A DNA stretch of 49,323 nucleotides from Gordonia alkanivorans NBRC 16433 (lineage in GTDB: Bacteria; Actinomycetota; Actinomycetes; Mycobacteriales; Mycobacteriaceae), in the NCBI RefSeq assembly GCF_000225505.1, contig NZ_BACI01000015.1:1-49323 (forward strand), read 5' to 3'. Positions within the stretch are counted from its first letter, which is position 1. Each line of letters opens with the position of its first letter. Under the pieces are notes generated by a model. The model worked only from the letters and a program-made list of their open reading frames with translations, had not been told where the DNA came from and ran no database searches. Of the stretch, positions 34,789 through 43,513 are shown piece after piece. The translations under genes and the position numbers were made by a program.

Positions 34789-36006
34789 TCAGCCGAGCGC
34801 CTGATCCAGATCCGCGAGCAGGTCGTCGATGCCCTCCAGCCCGACCGACAGGCGCACGACCGCGTCACTGAGACCGATCGCGGCACGCCCCTCGGGCCCC
34901 ATCGCGCGGTGCGTGGTGGTGGCCGGGTGGGTGATCAGCGACTTGGAGTCACCGAGGTTGTTGGAGATGTCGATGACCTGCAGCGCGTTGAGGACCTCGA
35001 AGGCGCGCTTCTTGCCGTCGATGCCGTCGTGGTCGTTGAGCTCGAAGGTCACCACGGTGCCGCCACCGGACATCTGGCTCTTGGCCAGCTCGAACTGCGG
35101 ATGCGACTGCAGGAACGGGTATTTCACCCAGCGGACCCGCGGGTCGGCTTCCAGGAACCCGGCGATGCGCAGCGCCGAGGCCACCGAGGCGTCGACACGA
35201 AGGCGCATGGTCTCCAGGCCCTTCAGCAGGGTCCAAGCGTTGAACGGGCTCAGCGCCGGGCCGGTGTGGCGCATCAGCTGCTGCACCGGGCCCTCGATGT
35301 ACTCCTTGGTGCCGAGGACGGCACCGCCCATGACGCGACCCTGGCCGTCGATGTGCTTGGTACCCGAGTAGACGATGACGTCGGCACCGAGATCGAGGCC
35401 GCGCTGCAGCAGCGGGGTCGCGAAGACGTTGTCCAGCACCACCTTCGCGCCCGCGGCATGCGCCAGTTCGGACACCTTGGCGACGTCGACGAGCGTCTGC
35501 ATCGGATTGGACGGGGTCTCGAAGAAGACGGCGTCGGCCGGCTTCGACAGTGCACGCTCCCACTGTTCGAGGTCTTCGCCGTCGACGAACTCGGTCTCGA
35601 CACCCCAGCGCGGCAGGATCTCGTTGCACACCACGAAGCACGAGCCGAACAAGCTGCGGGCGGCGACGAGCCGGTCGCCGGCCTTGAGCAGGGCGCCGAG
35701 CGCGACGAACACCGCGGCCATGCCGCTGGCCGTCGCGAAGCAGGCCTCGGCACCTTCGAGCTGACGCAGCCGCTCCTGGAACATGTGGACCGTCGGATTG
35801 CCGTACCGGGAGTAGACGAACCGCTGGTCCTCGCCGGTGAAGGCGCGCTCGGCGGCCTCGGCGGAGTCGTAGACGTATCCGCTGGTCAGGTACAGCGCCT
35901 CGGTGGTCTCGTAGAAGCCGGAGCGGGCGAGGCCACCGCGGACGGCGATGGTGTCGGGTGAAAGACCCTCCGGCAGTTCACGACCCACGGACAAATCAGG
36001 ACTCAC
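34789..36006 (-). CDS. metZ: O-succinylhomoserine sulfhydrylase
   Basis: 405 residues, Cys/Met-metabolism PLP enzyme. Seen: YVYDSAEAAERAFTGEDQRFVYSRYGNPTVHMFQERL, TASGMAAVFVALGALLKAGD, DNVFATPLLQRGLDLGADVIVYSGTKHIDGQGRVMGG (PLP Lys in SGTKH), and SLITHPATTTHRAM. It makes homocysteine directly from O-succinylhomoserine and sulfide. The GTG at 36006 is chosen: it overlaps the rhodanese stop (GTGA) and has GGAGG six bases ahead. The rhodanese-metZ pair matches Rv0390-Rv0391. Confidence 0.92.
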   Translation of the reverse strand: MSPDLSVGRELPEGLSPDTIAVRGGLARSGFYETTEALYLTSGYVYDSAEAAERAFTGEDQRFVYSRYGNPTVHMFQERLRQLEGAEACFATASGMAAVFVALGALLKAGDRLVAARSLFGSCFVVCNEILPRWGVETEFVDGEDLEQWERALSKPADAVFFETPSNPMQTLVDVAKVSELAHAAGAKVVLDNVFATPLLQRGLDLGADVIVYSGTKHIDGQGRVMGGAVLGTKEYIEGPVQQLMRHTGPALSPFNAWTLLKGLETMRLRVDASVASALRIAGFLEADPRVRWVKYPFLQSHPQFELAKSQMSGGGTVVTFELNDHDGIDGKKRAFEVLNALQVIDISNNLGDSKSLITHPATTTHRAMGPEGRAAIGLSDAVVRLSVGLEGIDDLLADLDQALG

Positions 36007-36416
36007 GATTGCCTCCACGGCAGATTCTCGGCGCGCCATCCCGACGCACCTCGATGGTCGTTCTCGTCGAGGGCACCCTCGAACCCGTCGACCACGTTGT
36101 ATGCCTTGCCGATTCCGTCGGCGGTCGCCGCCTCGGCCGCACCGATCGACCGGTGCCCCGAGCGGCAGAGGAAGATGACCTCGTGGTCATCGGTGACCCC
36201 GGCGCCGCGCAACTGTTCGACGAACTGCTCGTTGCGGCGCCCCTCGGGGAACGTCGTCCACTCGGCGAAGATCGTCCGCTTGCCCAGCACCTCGAGGTCG
36301 GGGACGCCGACGAAGGACCATTCGGCCTGCGTCCGACAGTCGACGAGGACCGCGTCGGGATTGTTCTCGAGCTTCTCCCACGCTTCCCGCGGGGTCAGGT
36401 CGCCGGCATAGGTCAT
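36003..36416 (-). CDS. Rhodanese-like sulfurtransferase coupled to metZ
   Basis: 137 residues, single rhodanese domain: LTPREAWEKLENNPDAVLVDCRTQAEW, then the active-site loop EVIFLCRSGHRSIGAAE with the catalytic Cys intact, then AYNVVDGFEGALDENDHRG and a final GW. It may feed or channel sulfane sulfur towards MetZ. The start MTYAGDL overlaps the upstream stop (ATGA); a start six codons earlier is possible. Three genes here overlap in sequence, showing tight coupling. Confidence 0.88.
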   Translation of the reverse strand: MTYAGDLTPREAWEKLENNPDAVLVDCRTQAEWSFVGVPDLEVLGKRTIFAEWTTFPEGRRNEQFVEQLRGAGVTDDHEVIFLCRSGHRSIGAAEAATADGIGKAYNVVDGFEGALDENDHRGASGWRAENLPWRQS

Positions 36417-37003
36417 GAGGAGCACACCTTCCATTCGCCGTTCTCGCGCACCACGATCGTCTCCACGACCTGCTTGGCATCGGCCTTGTCCTTATAGTGC
36501 CAATGGACCTTGGCGGTCGCCCGGTCACCGTCGACCACCAGGTCGGTGATCTCGGGGATCTCGATGCGGCCGTTCTGGTCCAGCGACGCCTGGTTCTCCG
36601 CGACGAACTGCGCCTCGGAGGGGAAACCGGTCTTGTCCAGGTCGGCATCGCAGGTGTTGGCGCGATACTCGGCGTAGTTCAGGCCGTTCTTCGCCGTGTA
36701 GAGGTCGTTGATGGCGTACTGGACCCGCGCGTCGTCGCTGACGCGTTCCTCGGACGGCCGCGAGATGCTCGAGAGCACGATCCCCAGCACGAGGAGCGCG
36801 ACGACACCCGCCGCCACGAAGAACGGCCACGCGTTCTTCCAGTTCGGTGGCCCTTCCTCGACGAGGGCGGCGTCGACGTCGTCGTTCGACGTTGCCTTGC
36901 CGAGGGCAGACTTCTTCGAGGACGCGGCGCCCCGAGAGGTGTTCCGGGATGCGGCGCCCTTACCGGAGGGCTTGTCGGGGCCCCCGCCTGCAGCTTTGGC
37001 CAT
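36413..37003 (-). CDS. Membrane-anchored protein with extracytoplasmic domain, first gene of the metZ operon
   Basis: 196 residues. A basic Ser/Lys-rich N-terminus of about 55 residues is followed by one membrane span (WPFFVAAGVVALLVLGIVL, about 59-77). A C-terminal domain of about 115 residues then contains VQYAINDLYTAKNGLNYAEYRANTCD and ATAKVHWHYKDKADAKQVVETIVVRENGEWKVC. The two Cys (in ANTCDAD and WKVCSS) could be paired outside the cell. It resembles small NTF2-like or DUF4878-type domains, without certainty. TACACT seven bases ahead of the ATG suggests a leaderless start for the operon. Confidence 0.75.
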   Translation of the reverse strand: MAKAAGGGPDKPSGKGAASRNTSRGAASSKKSALGKATSNDDVDAALVEEGPPNWKNAWPFFVAAGVVALLVLGIVLSSISRPSEERVSDDARVQYAINDLYTAKNGLNYAEYRANTCDADLDKTGFPSEAQFVAENQASLDQNGRIEIPEITDLVVDGDRATAKVHWHYKDKADAKQVVETIVVRENGEWKVCSS

Positions 37004-37010
37004 GGCGCGA

Positions 37011-37016
37011 AGTGTA
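37011..37016 (-). promoter_or_regulatory. Leaderless -10 element of the membrane protein-rhodanese-metZ operon
   Basis: TACACT on the minus strand, seven bases before the ATG. No riboswitch precedes this operon, unlike the nearby desulfurase. Confidence 0.5.
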
Positions 37017-37097
37017 ACGACAGGCCGGGTGTGACCTCCGTCCGGATTCTCCGGCCGCCATCGCGTCGAATCGCGTGGGCACCGAATCCGCGCTCGG

Positions 37098-37116
37098 TAA
37101 GGTGGGCCTAACCTAA
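37098..37116 (+). promoter_or_regulatory. IdeR/DtxR iron box upstream of the siderophore-binding lipoprotein
   Basis: TAAGGTGGGCCTAACCTAA matches the iron box consensus well, with a near-perfect right half. It lies 21 bp before the ATG and probably covers the promoter. Confidence 0.82.
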
Positions 37117-37137
37117 CGCCGACCGCCGAGGAACCAC

Positions 37138-38163
37138 ATGCGTCTGCTTTCCCATCGACTGTCCGGAATCGTGCTCGCGACGACCGTGGCGGCCCTCGTG
37201 GTGAGCTCCTGCGCCGCTCCCGAGGAGAAGGTCGCCGACGATTCGGCGTCCGTCCCGGCTCCCGAGACCGGCTCGATTCCCGTCACCGTTCAGCAGGCCT
37301 ATGCCCCGGCGGTCGTGGAGAAGGCACCCACGCGGATCGCCGCGCTGGGCGTGGGTGACGGCGACACGCTGCTCGCCCTCGGCGTCATGCCGACGACGAT
37401 CGCCCCGTTCGCCGATCCCGACCAGGCGACCGCGCCGTGGAACGCCGACCTGATCGGCGACTCGCAACCGGTGGTCCTCGCCAATACTTCGGCAGCTCTC
37501 GGGAACGAGATCCCCAAGGCGCTCGCCACGAGCCCCGACCTGATCACCGCCGTCGGCGCCGATCCCACCCGCGACCAGTTCGACCTGCTCACCAAGACCG
37601 CACCCACCATCCTCCGCCCCGCCCAGTACAAGCCGTGGCAGGTGCCGTGGAATGCGCAGACCATCCAGATCGGCACCGCGATCGGGCAACCCGACCTCGC
37701 CCGGCGCAAGATCGCCGAGACCGAGGCGTTCCTCGCGGGCATCAGGGCGAAGAATCCGCAGTTCGCGGGCAAGACCGCCGTCGTGGTGACCGCGAGCCCG
37801 ACCGGCGGGGTCTCGGTGTACGGACCCGAAGACGGCCGGGCGCAGACCGTCGCGGGCTACGGCCTCACGTTCCCGCCGGTCCTCCGCGACACGATCACCA
37901 GCGGGTTCTACGGCGAACTACCGGCCGAGAGCCTCGACCGGCTCGACGCGGCCGACATCGTCGTCGCCGTCGACTGGGAGGGTTCGAACGACAAGCTGCG
38001 GTCGAACCCGGCGTTCACCCGGCTCGAGGTGGCGCGTTCGGGACGGGTCGCCTACCTGCCGCAGGAGGTCGGCAGTGCCATGTCGGTGCCGACCCTGCTG
38101 ACGATCCCGTGGGTGGCCGATCAGGCCGTCGGACCCCTCGCCGAAGCTGCCGGCTCACGCTGA
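37138..38163 (+). CDS. Iron-siderophore ABC transporter substrate-binding lipoprotein (FecB-like)
   Basis: 341 residues. A lipoprotein signal (GIVLATTVAALVVSSC) puts the lipidated Cys at about residue 24. The mature part has the class III binding-protein architecture: TRIAALGVGDGDTLLALGVMPTTIAPF, DLITAVGADPTRDQFDLLTKTAPTIL, and the C-lobe AADIVVAVDWEGSNDKL. It should capture a ferric siderophore and deliver it to a FecCD permease, most simply the one at 40.5-43.5 kb. GAGGAA lies before the ATG, and an iron box just upstream indicates induction under iron limitation. Confidence 0.88.
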   Translation: MRLLSHRLSGIVLATTVAALVVSSCAAPEEKVADDSASVPAPETGSIPVTVQQAYAPAVVEKAPTRIAALGVGDGDTLLALGVMPTTIAPFADPDQATAPWNADLIGDSQPVVLANTSAALGNEIPKALATSPDLITAVGADPTRDQFDLLTKTAPTILRPAQYKPWQVPWNAQTIQIGTAIGQPDLARRKIAETEAFLAGIRAKNPQFAGKTAVVVTASPTGGVSVYGPEDGRAQTVAGYGLTFPPVLRDTITSGFYGELPAESLDRLDAADIVVAVDWEGSNDKLRSNPAFTRLEVARSGRVAYLPQEVGSAMSVPTLLTIPWVADQAVGPLAEAAGSR

Positions 38164-38200
38164 CGCGCGTCGCACCGCGTCATCGCGATGACGTCGAGAA

Positions 38201-38272
38201 GTGAGGATTACCTCACAGCTAATTTTGGGAGTGGACACCAAGCGCCTACCGTAGAAGGGATAGGCCTTATCC
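38201..38272. promoter_or_regulatory. Two inverted repeats upstream of fprA
   Basis: GTGAGG-ATTA-CCTCAC (38201-38216) and GGATA-GGCCT-TATCC (38258-38272) lie in the 190-bp gap before the ferredoxin reductase. The first may be the end of the lipoprotein transcript or an operator. Neither matches the iron box. Regulators unknown. Confidence 0.4.
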
Positions 38273-38353
38273 AAGCGTGTCGACACCAGAATCAAGGGTT
38301 TCGGATCCGGTTCCTGTGGCGGGGCGCGCCGAGCAACGGAAGACACCTACTCC

Positions 38354-39751
38354 ATGAGCGAGAACAGCCGCCCGCTTCGGGTTGCGATCGTCGGTGCGGG
38401 TCCCGCCGGGATCTACGCCGCCGACGCGTTGATGAAGTCCGACACCGTGAAGGATCGCGGCGTCAGCATCGACCTCTACGAGCGTATGCCGGCCCCGTTC
38501 GGTCTGATCCGTTACGGCGTCGCGCCTGATCACCCGCGCATCAAGGGCATCATCACCGCGCTGCACAAGGTGCTCGACAAGCCGCAGGTCCGCCTGCTCG
38601 GCAACGTCGACTACGGCACCGACATCTCGCTCGACGAGCTGAAGTCGCACTACGACGCGATCATCTTCTCCACCGGCGCCACCGACGACCGCGCGCTCGA
38701 CATCCCGGGCATCGACCTCGAGGGCAGCTACGGCGCCGCGCAGTTCGTCGCCTGGTACGACGGCCACCCCGACTTCCCGCGCACCTGGCCGCTCGAGCAG
38801 GAGAAGGTAGCCGTCATCGGCGTCGGCAACGTCGCCCTCGACGTGGCGCGCGTTCTCGCCAAGACCGGCGACGAGCTGCTGCCCACCGAGATCCCGGCCA
38901 ACGTCTACGAGGGTCTCAAGGCCAACAAGGCCATCGAGGTGCACGTCTTCGGTCGCCGCGGACCGGCGCAGGCCAAGTTCACCCCGCTCGAGCTCAAGGA
39001 GCTCGACCACTCGCCGAACATCGAGGTCATCGTCAATCCCGAGGACATCGACTACGACGAGGGTTCGACCGTCGCCCGCCGCGGCTCGAAGATCACCGAC
39101 CAGGTCGCGACGATCATCGAGAACTACGCGATCCGCGAGCCCAAGCAGGGTGCGATCCACAAGCTCTTCCTGCACTTCTTCGAGAGCCCCACCGAGATCC
39201 TCGGCGAGGACGGCAAGGTCGTCGGCCTGCGCACCGAGCGCACCCAGCTCGACGGCACCGGCAACGTCAAGCCCACCGGCAAGATCACCGACTGGGAGGT
39301 CGGAGCGGTCTACCGTGCGGTCGGCTACCTGTCGGACAACCTGCCCGGCATCCCCTTCGACTCGCAGGCGGGGGTCATCCCCAACGAGGCCGGACGCGTG
39401 TTCGACGAGGGTGAGCAGCTCACCGGCGTCTACACCACCGGCTGGGTCAAGCGTGGTCCGGTCGGTCTCATCGGCCACACCAAGGGCGACGCCAACGAGA
39501 CCGTCGACTGCATCCTCAAGGACATGGAGGCCGAGAAGCTGCTCGAGCCCGCCGCTCCGGCCGAGGACGCCATCATCGAGCTGCTCGAGTCGAAGAACAT
39601 CCCGTTCACCACGTGGGACGGTTGGTACCGCCTCGACGAGCATGAGCGCGCACTCGGTGCCGCCGAGGGCCGCGAGCGCGTGAAGGTCGTCGAGCGTGAG
39701 GACATGCTCGCCGCGTCGGAGCCCCACAAGGTGGCGCGGCCGTCGGCCTGA
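38354..39751 (+). CDS. fprA: Ferredoxin/adrenodoxin-type NADP+ reductase (FprA-like)
   Basis: 465 residues. FAD motif VAIVGAGPAGIYAADAL at residues 10-26, then LYERMPAPFGLIRYGVAPDHPRIKGI. The NADP motif is VAVIGVGNVALDVARVL (about 155), followed by VHVFGRRGPAQAKFTPLELKEL, and TTGWVKRGPVGLIGHTKGDANETV closes the FAD site. This is the adrenodoxin-reductase-like family that passes electrons from NADPH to ferredoxin and so to P450s or other oxygenases, including steroid hydroxylases. Its place among iron genes could also suit ferric-siderophore reduction. Followed by a very strong terminator. Confidence 0.92.
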   Translation: MSENSRPLRVAIVGAGPAGIYAADALMKSDTVKDRGVSIDLYERMPAPFGLIRYGVAPDHPRIKGIITALHKVLDKPQVRLLGNVDYGTDISLDELKSHYDAIIFSTGATDDRALDIPGIDLEGSYGAAQFVAWYDGHPDFPRTWPLEQEKVAVIGVGNVALDVARVLAKTGDELLPTEIPANVYEGLKANKAIEVHVFGRRGPAQAKFTPLELKELDHSPNIEVIVNPEDIDYDEGSTVARRGSKITDQVATIIENYAIREPKQGAIHKLFLHFFESPTEILGEDGKVVGLRTERTQLDGTGNVKPTGKITDWEVGAVYRAVGYLSDNLPGIPFDSQAGVIPNEAGRVFDEGEQLTGVYTTGWVKRGPVGLIGHTKGDANETVDCILKDMEAEKLLEPAAPAEDAIIELLESKNIPFTTWDGWYRLDEHERALGAAEGRERVKVVEREDMLAASEPHKVARPSA

Positions 39752-39768
39752 GACGACCTCTGGAGATC

Positions 39769-39812
39769 GACGACGAGGGGCGACCGGTTCTCACCGGTCG
39801 CCCCTCGTCGTC
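39769..39812. terminator. Strong hairpin between fprA and the secreted-protein gene
   Basis: A perfect 19-bp stem (39769-39787 with 39794-39812) and a six-base loop lie 17 bases after the fprA stop and 14 bases from the convergent gene's stop. It should terminate transcription in both directions. Confidence 0.88.
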
Positions 39813-39826
39813 TGTTCTCTACGGAC

Positions 39827-40333
39827 TCAGCGCCCGGGGATGGTGGGCACTCCCTTGACCGTGTTGCCGCCGCCGGTCAGCGCGGACGCCGACGCGGACG
39901 AGCCCGTGCCGAACCGGTCGAACGGGTTGTCGATGCGTCGCACGTTCCACCAGAAGCCGACGTTGTCGGTCAGGTTCTCGGCGTAGTCGGAGATCGCGTA
40001 CCCGGAGATCGACGACGGGAAGCAGCCGAACCAGGTGGTCTTGATCAGCAGGGATTCGTTCTTCTTCAGCAGCGGCTTGAACTTCGTCGCGCCGCCGCTC
40101 TCCTGCAGGGTGACGTTGCGGAAATCGCCGTCACGCGCCGTGACACGCATGAACCGGGTCATGCTCCACGCCTGGTTCCACGGGGTACCCGGGGCTCCGA
40201 ACTGGCAGTAGACCCCACCCGTCATCTGCAGGTTGGGGACGGCGGCCTGCGCGGGCGCGGCACCCACGAGTGTGCCCGCCGCGATGCTTCCCGCAGCCAA
40301 CACTCCGACAACGGCCCGTTTGAATGACTTCAT
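39827..40333 (-). CDS. Small secreted protein of unknown function
   Basis: 168 residues. Signal peptide KSFKRAVVGVLAAGSIAAGTLVGAAPAQA cleaved before AVPNLQ at about residue 31. The mature part of about 138 residues has two Cys (GGVYCQFG and WFGCFPSS), possibly a disulfide, and many aromatic residues. It ends in a Ser/Gly-rich tail. No family recognised. GGAGGATCG before the ATG fixes the start 13 codons inside the open frame. It sits between fprA and the siderophore permease operon but carries no iron box, so a link to iron is not supported. Confidence 0.75.
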   Translation of the reverse strand: MKSFKRAVVGVLAAGSIAAGTLVGAAPAQAAVPNLQMTGGVYCQFGAPGTPWNQAWSMTRFMRVTARDGDFRNVTLQESGGATKFKPLLKKNESLLIKTTWFGCFPSSISGYAISDYAENLTDNVGFWWNVRRIDNPFDRFGTGSSASASALTGGGNTVKGVPTIPGR

Positions 40334-40360
40334 CGATCCTCCTGTTTTCAGAACCCTCGA

Positions 40361-40397
40361 AACACTGGGCATATCGATCCGAGCTCATCGCAGTGTT
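40361..40397. promoter_or_regulatory. AACACTG/CAGTGTT inverted repeat upstream of the secreted-protein gene
   Basis: Perfect 7-bp arms at 40361-40367 and 40391-40397, 28-64 bp before the start of the leftward secreted-protein gene. Could be an operator at its promoter. The gap to the rightward permease gene is 173 bp. Confidence 0.35.
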
Positions 40398-40506
40398 ACC
40401 GAAGACACAGCCTCCACTAACTCCGGTGCGGTCTTTCGTTACCCGAACGACATCCACGGTGCCGCGCCGCGAGAGTCGCCGACCAGCGTTGGTAAGGTAA
40501 CCCTTC

Positions 40507-41550
40507 GTGCGCCGCTCCCTTCGTGTTCTCGGCATTCCCGTGCTGGTCGCGGCTCTGGTGGGGCTGGTCGTGGCCTCCGTGCTGTTCGGTACCCGCCCCG
40601 TCCCGCTCGACGAGGTGTGGACGAGTTTCGCCGCCGGGATCACCGAGGTCTGGGCCGCCCTCCTCGATCTCCGGCTGCCGGAGATCACCAAGGACACCGA
40701 CGTCGACGGCATCGTCTGGGATCTCCGCGTCCCGCGAACCCTGCTCGGATTGTTCGCCGGTCTGGCCGTCGGCGCCGCCGGTGCCATCACCCAGGGACAC
40801 ACGCGCAACCCCATCGCCGATCCCGGCATGCTCGGCGTCAACGCCGGAGCCGCGTGCGCGGTCGTGGCCGGGATCTACCTGCTCGGGATCACCAGCCCCG
40901 TCGCCTTCATGTTCTTCGGACTGCTCGGCGCGATCATCGCCGCGACCGTCGTCTTCGGGCTGTCGGCACTGAGCGGCTCGAGTCCGCTGACCCTGATCCT
41001 CGCGGGAACGGGACTGACGGCGATGCTCACCGCGATCACATCATCGATCGTGCTCGTCGACACCAACTCGCTCGACCAGTGGCGATTCTGGAGCGTCGGT
41101 TCGACCGCCGGCCGTGGCATCGACGTGTTCTGGGCGAGCCTGCCGTTCATCAGCGTCGGACTCGTGTTCGCGCTGGCGAGCGGTTTCTTCCTGAATGTCC
41201 TGAGCCTCGGTGACGACATGACCAAGGCCCTGGGCTCGCGGGTGATCCTCATCCGCGCGCTCGGCATCCTGACGATCACTCTGCTGATCGGCGCCGCCAC
41301 CGCGGCCTGCGGGCCCATCGTGTTCCTCGGACTGGTGGTACCGCACATCGCGCGTGCGTTCGTCGGCGCCGACTATCGCTGGATCATTCCGTACTCGGCA
41401 CTGCTCGGCGGGATACTCCTCGTCGGCTGCGACATCCTCGGCCGCGTCGTCGCGCGTCCGGGTGAGGTCCAGGTGGGCGTCATGCTGGCCCTGGTCGGCG
41501 CTCCGTTCCTGATCTTCCTGGTCCGTCGGCAGAGGTTGGCAACCGTATGA
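40507..41550 (+). CDS. Iron-siderophore ABC transporter permease, first subunit (FecCD family)
   Basis: 347 residues with eight or nine membrane segments. FecCD signatures: DLRVPRTLLGLFAGLAVGAAGAITQGHTRNPIADPGMLGVNAGA, and GPIVFLGLVVPHIARAFVGADYRWIIPYSALLGGILLVGCD near the end. Forms a heterodimeric channel with the next gene. GTG start; TAAGGT lies eight bases ahead, a possible leaderless promoter. TTGGTAAGGTAACCCTTC there is at most a degenerate iron box. It overlaps the next gene by four bases. Confidence 0.9.
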   Translation: MRRSLRVLGIPVLVAALVGLVVASVLFGTRPVPLDEVWTSFAAGITEVWAALLDLRLPEITKDTDVDGIVWDLRVPRTLLGLFAGLAVGAAGAITQGHTRNPIADPGMLGVNAGAACAVVAGIYLLGITSPVAFMFFGLLGAIIAATVVFGLSALSGSSPLTLILAGTGLTAMLTAITSSIVLVDTNSLDQWRFWSVGSTAGRGIDVFWASLPFISVGLVFALASGFFLNVLSLGDDMTKALGSRVILIRALGILTITLLIGAATAACGPIVFLGLVVPHIARAFVGADYRWIIPYSALLGGILLVGCDILGRVVARPGEVQVGVMLALVGAPFLIFLVRRQRLATV

Positions 41551-42686
41551 ACTCCTCCGACGTGAAGACGCCCGAGCCCCGTGCTCGTGGCCTCGCAGCA
41601 CGTACCCGCAGCGTCGCCCCGCATCCCGGGGGCTACCGCCTCGCGATCGAGCCGGTGTCGTTCGTCGTGCGTCCGCGCATGCTGGTCGTCGCGCTCGTCT
41701 CGGCGGCACTCGCGGTGGTGCTGTTCCTGACCGGCGTCGGCGTCAGCGACTTCCCTCTCACCCCGATCGACGTCGCGCGCATCCTGCTGGGCGGCGGCAC
41801 CCGCATCGAGAACGTCGTCGTCTTCGACGTCGCGCTCCCCCGGGCCCTCGTCGGCCTGCTGGTGGGCATCGGGCTCGGGTTCTCCGGCTCCATCACCCAG
41901 CTGATCTCCCAGAACCCCCTCGCCACCCCGGACATCCTCGGCATCACCGCCGGTGCGAGTGCGGCGGCGGTCGCGGCAATCGCCTTCTCGACCACGAGCT
42001 GGGGCAGCTGGTTCGGCGACCTCGGCGTCCCGGCGTCGGCGATGATCGGCGCCCTCCTGACCGCGGCGCTCATGTACGTGCTCGCCTGGCCCGGCCGCAA
42101 GGCGAACAGCGGCATCAACCCGTTCCGCCTCGTGCTGATCGGCGTCGGCATGACCTGGATGTTGCAGGCGCTGACCAACTTCCTGCTCACCCGTGCCGAC
42201 ATTCGCGACGTCGGGCGTGCCCAGGTGTGGCTGGTCGGCTCGGTCGCCAACGTGGGCTGGTCCAATGTCTGGCCGGTGGTCGGTGGGGTCGTCTTCGGGA
42301 TCGTGGTGATCGTCGTGTTCTCGCGGCAGATCGGCATGCTCAGCCTCGGACCGGATCTCGCACGCGGACTCGGCGTCCGGACCGGCGCGGTGTCCGCGAC
42401 ACTGCTGCTGACCGCGGTCCTGGTCAGTGCGCTGTGCGTGTCCGCCGCCGGACCGATCGCCTTCGTCGCGTTGCTCGCCCCACAGATCGCGCTGCGGCTG
42501 GCCCGCACCGCGGTTCCGACGCCGTTGTTGTCCGGCCTGGTCGGTGCGTCCCTCGTGCTCGGCGGAGATCTGTTGTGCCGCACTGTGCTGCCCGGCGGCC
42601 TACCCGTGGGCATAGTCACCGCCGCGATCGGCGGACCGTTCCTCATCTACCTGATGATCGCGATGTCCCGGAAGGCGACCGTATGA
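41547..42686 (+). CDS. Iron-siderophore ABC transporter permease, second subunit (FecCD family)
   Basis: 379 residues. After a polar N-terminus of about 45 residues come about ten hydrophobic segments. Seen: FDVALPRALVGLLVGIGLGFSGSITQLISQNPLATPDILGITAGA and GPIAFVALLAPQIALRLARTAVPTPLLSGLVGASLVLGGDLLCRTVLPGGLPVGIVTAAIGGPFLIYLM. It pairs with the preceding permease. Both junctions are ATGA-type overlaps, so the three transporter genes are translated in step. Confidence 0.9.
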   Translation: MNSSDVKTPEPRARGLAARTRSVAPHPGGYRLAIEPVSFVVRPRMLVVALVSAALAVVLFLTGVGVSDFPLTPIDVARILLGGGTRIENVVVFDVALPRALVGLLVGIGLGFSGSITQLISQNPLATPDILGITAGASAAAVAAIAFSTTSWGSWFGDLGVPASAMIGALLTAALMYVLAWPGRKANSGINPFRLVLIGVGMTWMLQALTNFLLTRADIRDVGRAQVWLVGSVANVGWSNVWPVVGGVVFGIVVIVVFSRQIGMLSLGPDLARGLGVRTGAVSATLLLTAVLVSALCVSAAGPIAFVALLAPQIALRLARTAVPTPLLSGLVGASLVLGGDLLCRTVLPGGLPVGIVTAAIGGPFLIYLMIAMSRKATV

Positions 42687-43513
42687 CCATCTCCCCCACC
42701 GAGAACGCCCCGCAGACGACGGCCCGGCTTCGCGGCAGCGGACTCACCGTCGGCTACGACCAGCGAGTGGTGATCGACGGTCTCGACATCGACATCCCCG
42801 ACGGCCGGGTCACGACCATCATCGGCTCCAACGGCTGCGGCAAGTCGACGCTCCTGCGATGCCTCGCCCGGTTGCTGCCGCCAAAGGCGGGCACCGTGTT
42901 CCTCGACGGCGAGGACATCGCGCACGTGCGGCCCAAGCAGGTCGCCCGGACCCTGGCGATCCTGCCCCAGAACCCGGTGGCGCCCGAGGGTCTCACCGTC
43001 GCCGACCTGGTCGGGCGGGGCCGGCATCCGCATCAGCGGTGGTACCAGCAGGCAACCGCCGCCGACGAGGCCGCGGTGGCCGAGGCGATGGAGATGACCG
43101 ACACCCTCGAACTCGCCGACCGTACCCTCGACGCGCTCTCCGGCGGTCAGCGCCAGCGGGTCTGGATCGCACTCACGCTCGCGCAGGGCACCGACCTCAT
43201 CCTGCTCGACGAGCCGACCACCTACCTCGACCTCGCACACTCGATCGACGTCCTCGACCTGGTCCGTCGTCTCCGCGACGATCACGGCAAGACCGTGGTC
43301 ATGGTCCTTCACGACCTCAATCTCGCGGCCCGCTACAGCGATTCACTGGTGGTCATGAAGAACGGCGCCATCGTCACCACGGGCGCCCCGGCCCAGGTCA
43401 TCGACGCCGCGATGCTCGACGAAGCCTTCGGCCTGCGGGCACATGTGATGACGGACCCGATCTCGGGCGGACCGCTGATCGTGCCGCTCGGCGCGCACAC
43501 GCGTACCTTCTAG
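42683..43513 (+). CDS. Iron-siderophore ABC transporter ATPase (FecE/FepC family)
   Basis: 276 residues. Walker A GSNGCGKST (about residues 51-59), Q-loop LPQNPVAPEG, signature LSGGQRQR, Walker B LILLDEPTTYLD and the switch His in VLHDLN. The start ATG overlaps the permease stop. The C-terminus is that of a ferric-siderophore ATPase (GAPAQVIDAAMLDEAFGLRAHVMTDPISGGPLIVPLG). The stop codon shares the CTAG with the stop of the convergent ClC gene, so there is no space for a separate terminator. Confidence 0.92.
   Translation: MTISPTENAPQTTARLRGSGLTVGYDQRVVIDGLDIDIPDGRVTTIIGSNGCGKSTLLRCLARLLPPKAGTVFLDGEDIAHVRPKQVARTLAILPQNPVAPEGLTVADLVGRGRHPHQRWYQQATAADEAAVAEAMEMTDTLELADRTLDALSGGQRQRVWIALTLAQGTDLILLDEPTTYLDLAHSIDVLDLVRRLRDDHGKTVVMVLHDLNLAARYSDSLVVMKNGAIVTTGAPAQVIDAAMLDEAFGLRAHVMTDPISGGPLIVPLGAHTRTF

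Noticed and set aside
38181..38190. CATCGCGATG palindrome after the lipoprotein gene
   Set aside because: A 10-bp palindrome of common high-GC words is expected by chance and has no supporting context.
40488..40506. IdeR box before the FecCD operon
   Set aside because: TTGGTAAGGTAACCCTTC aligns poorly with the 19-bp consensus unless a gap is allowed; kept only as a question.
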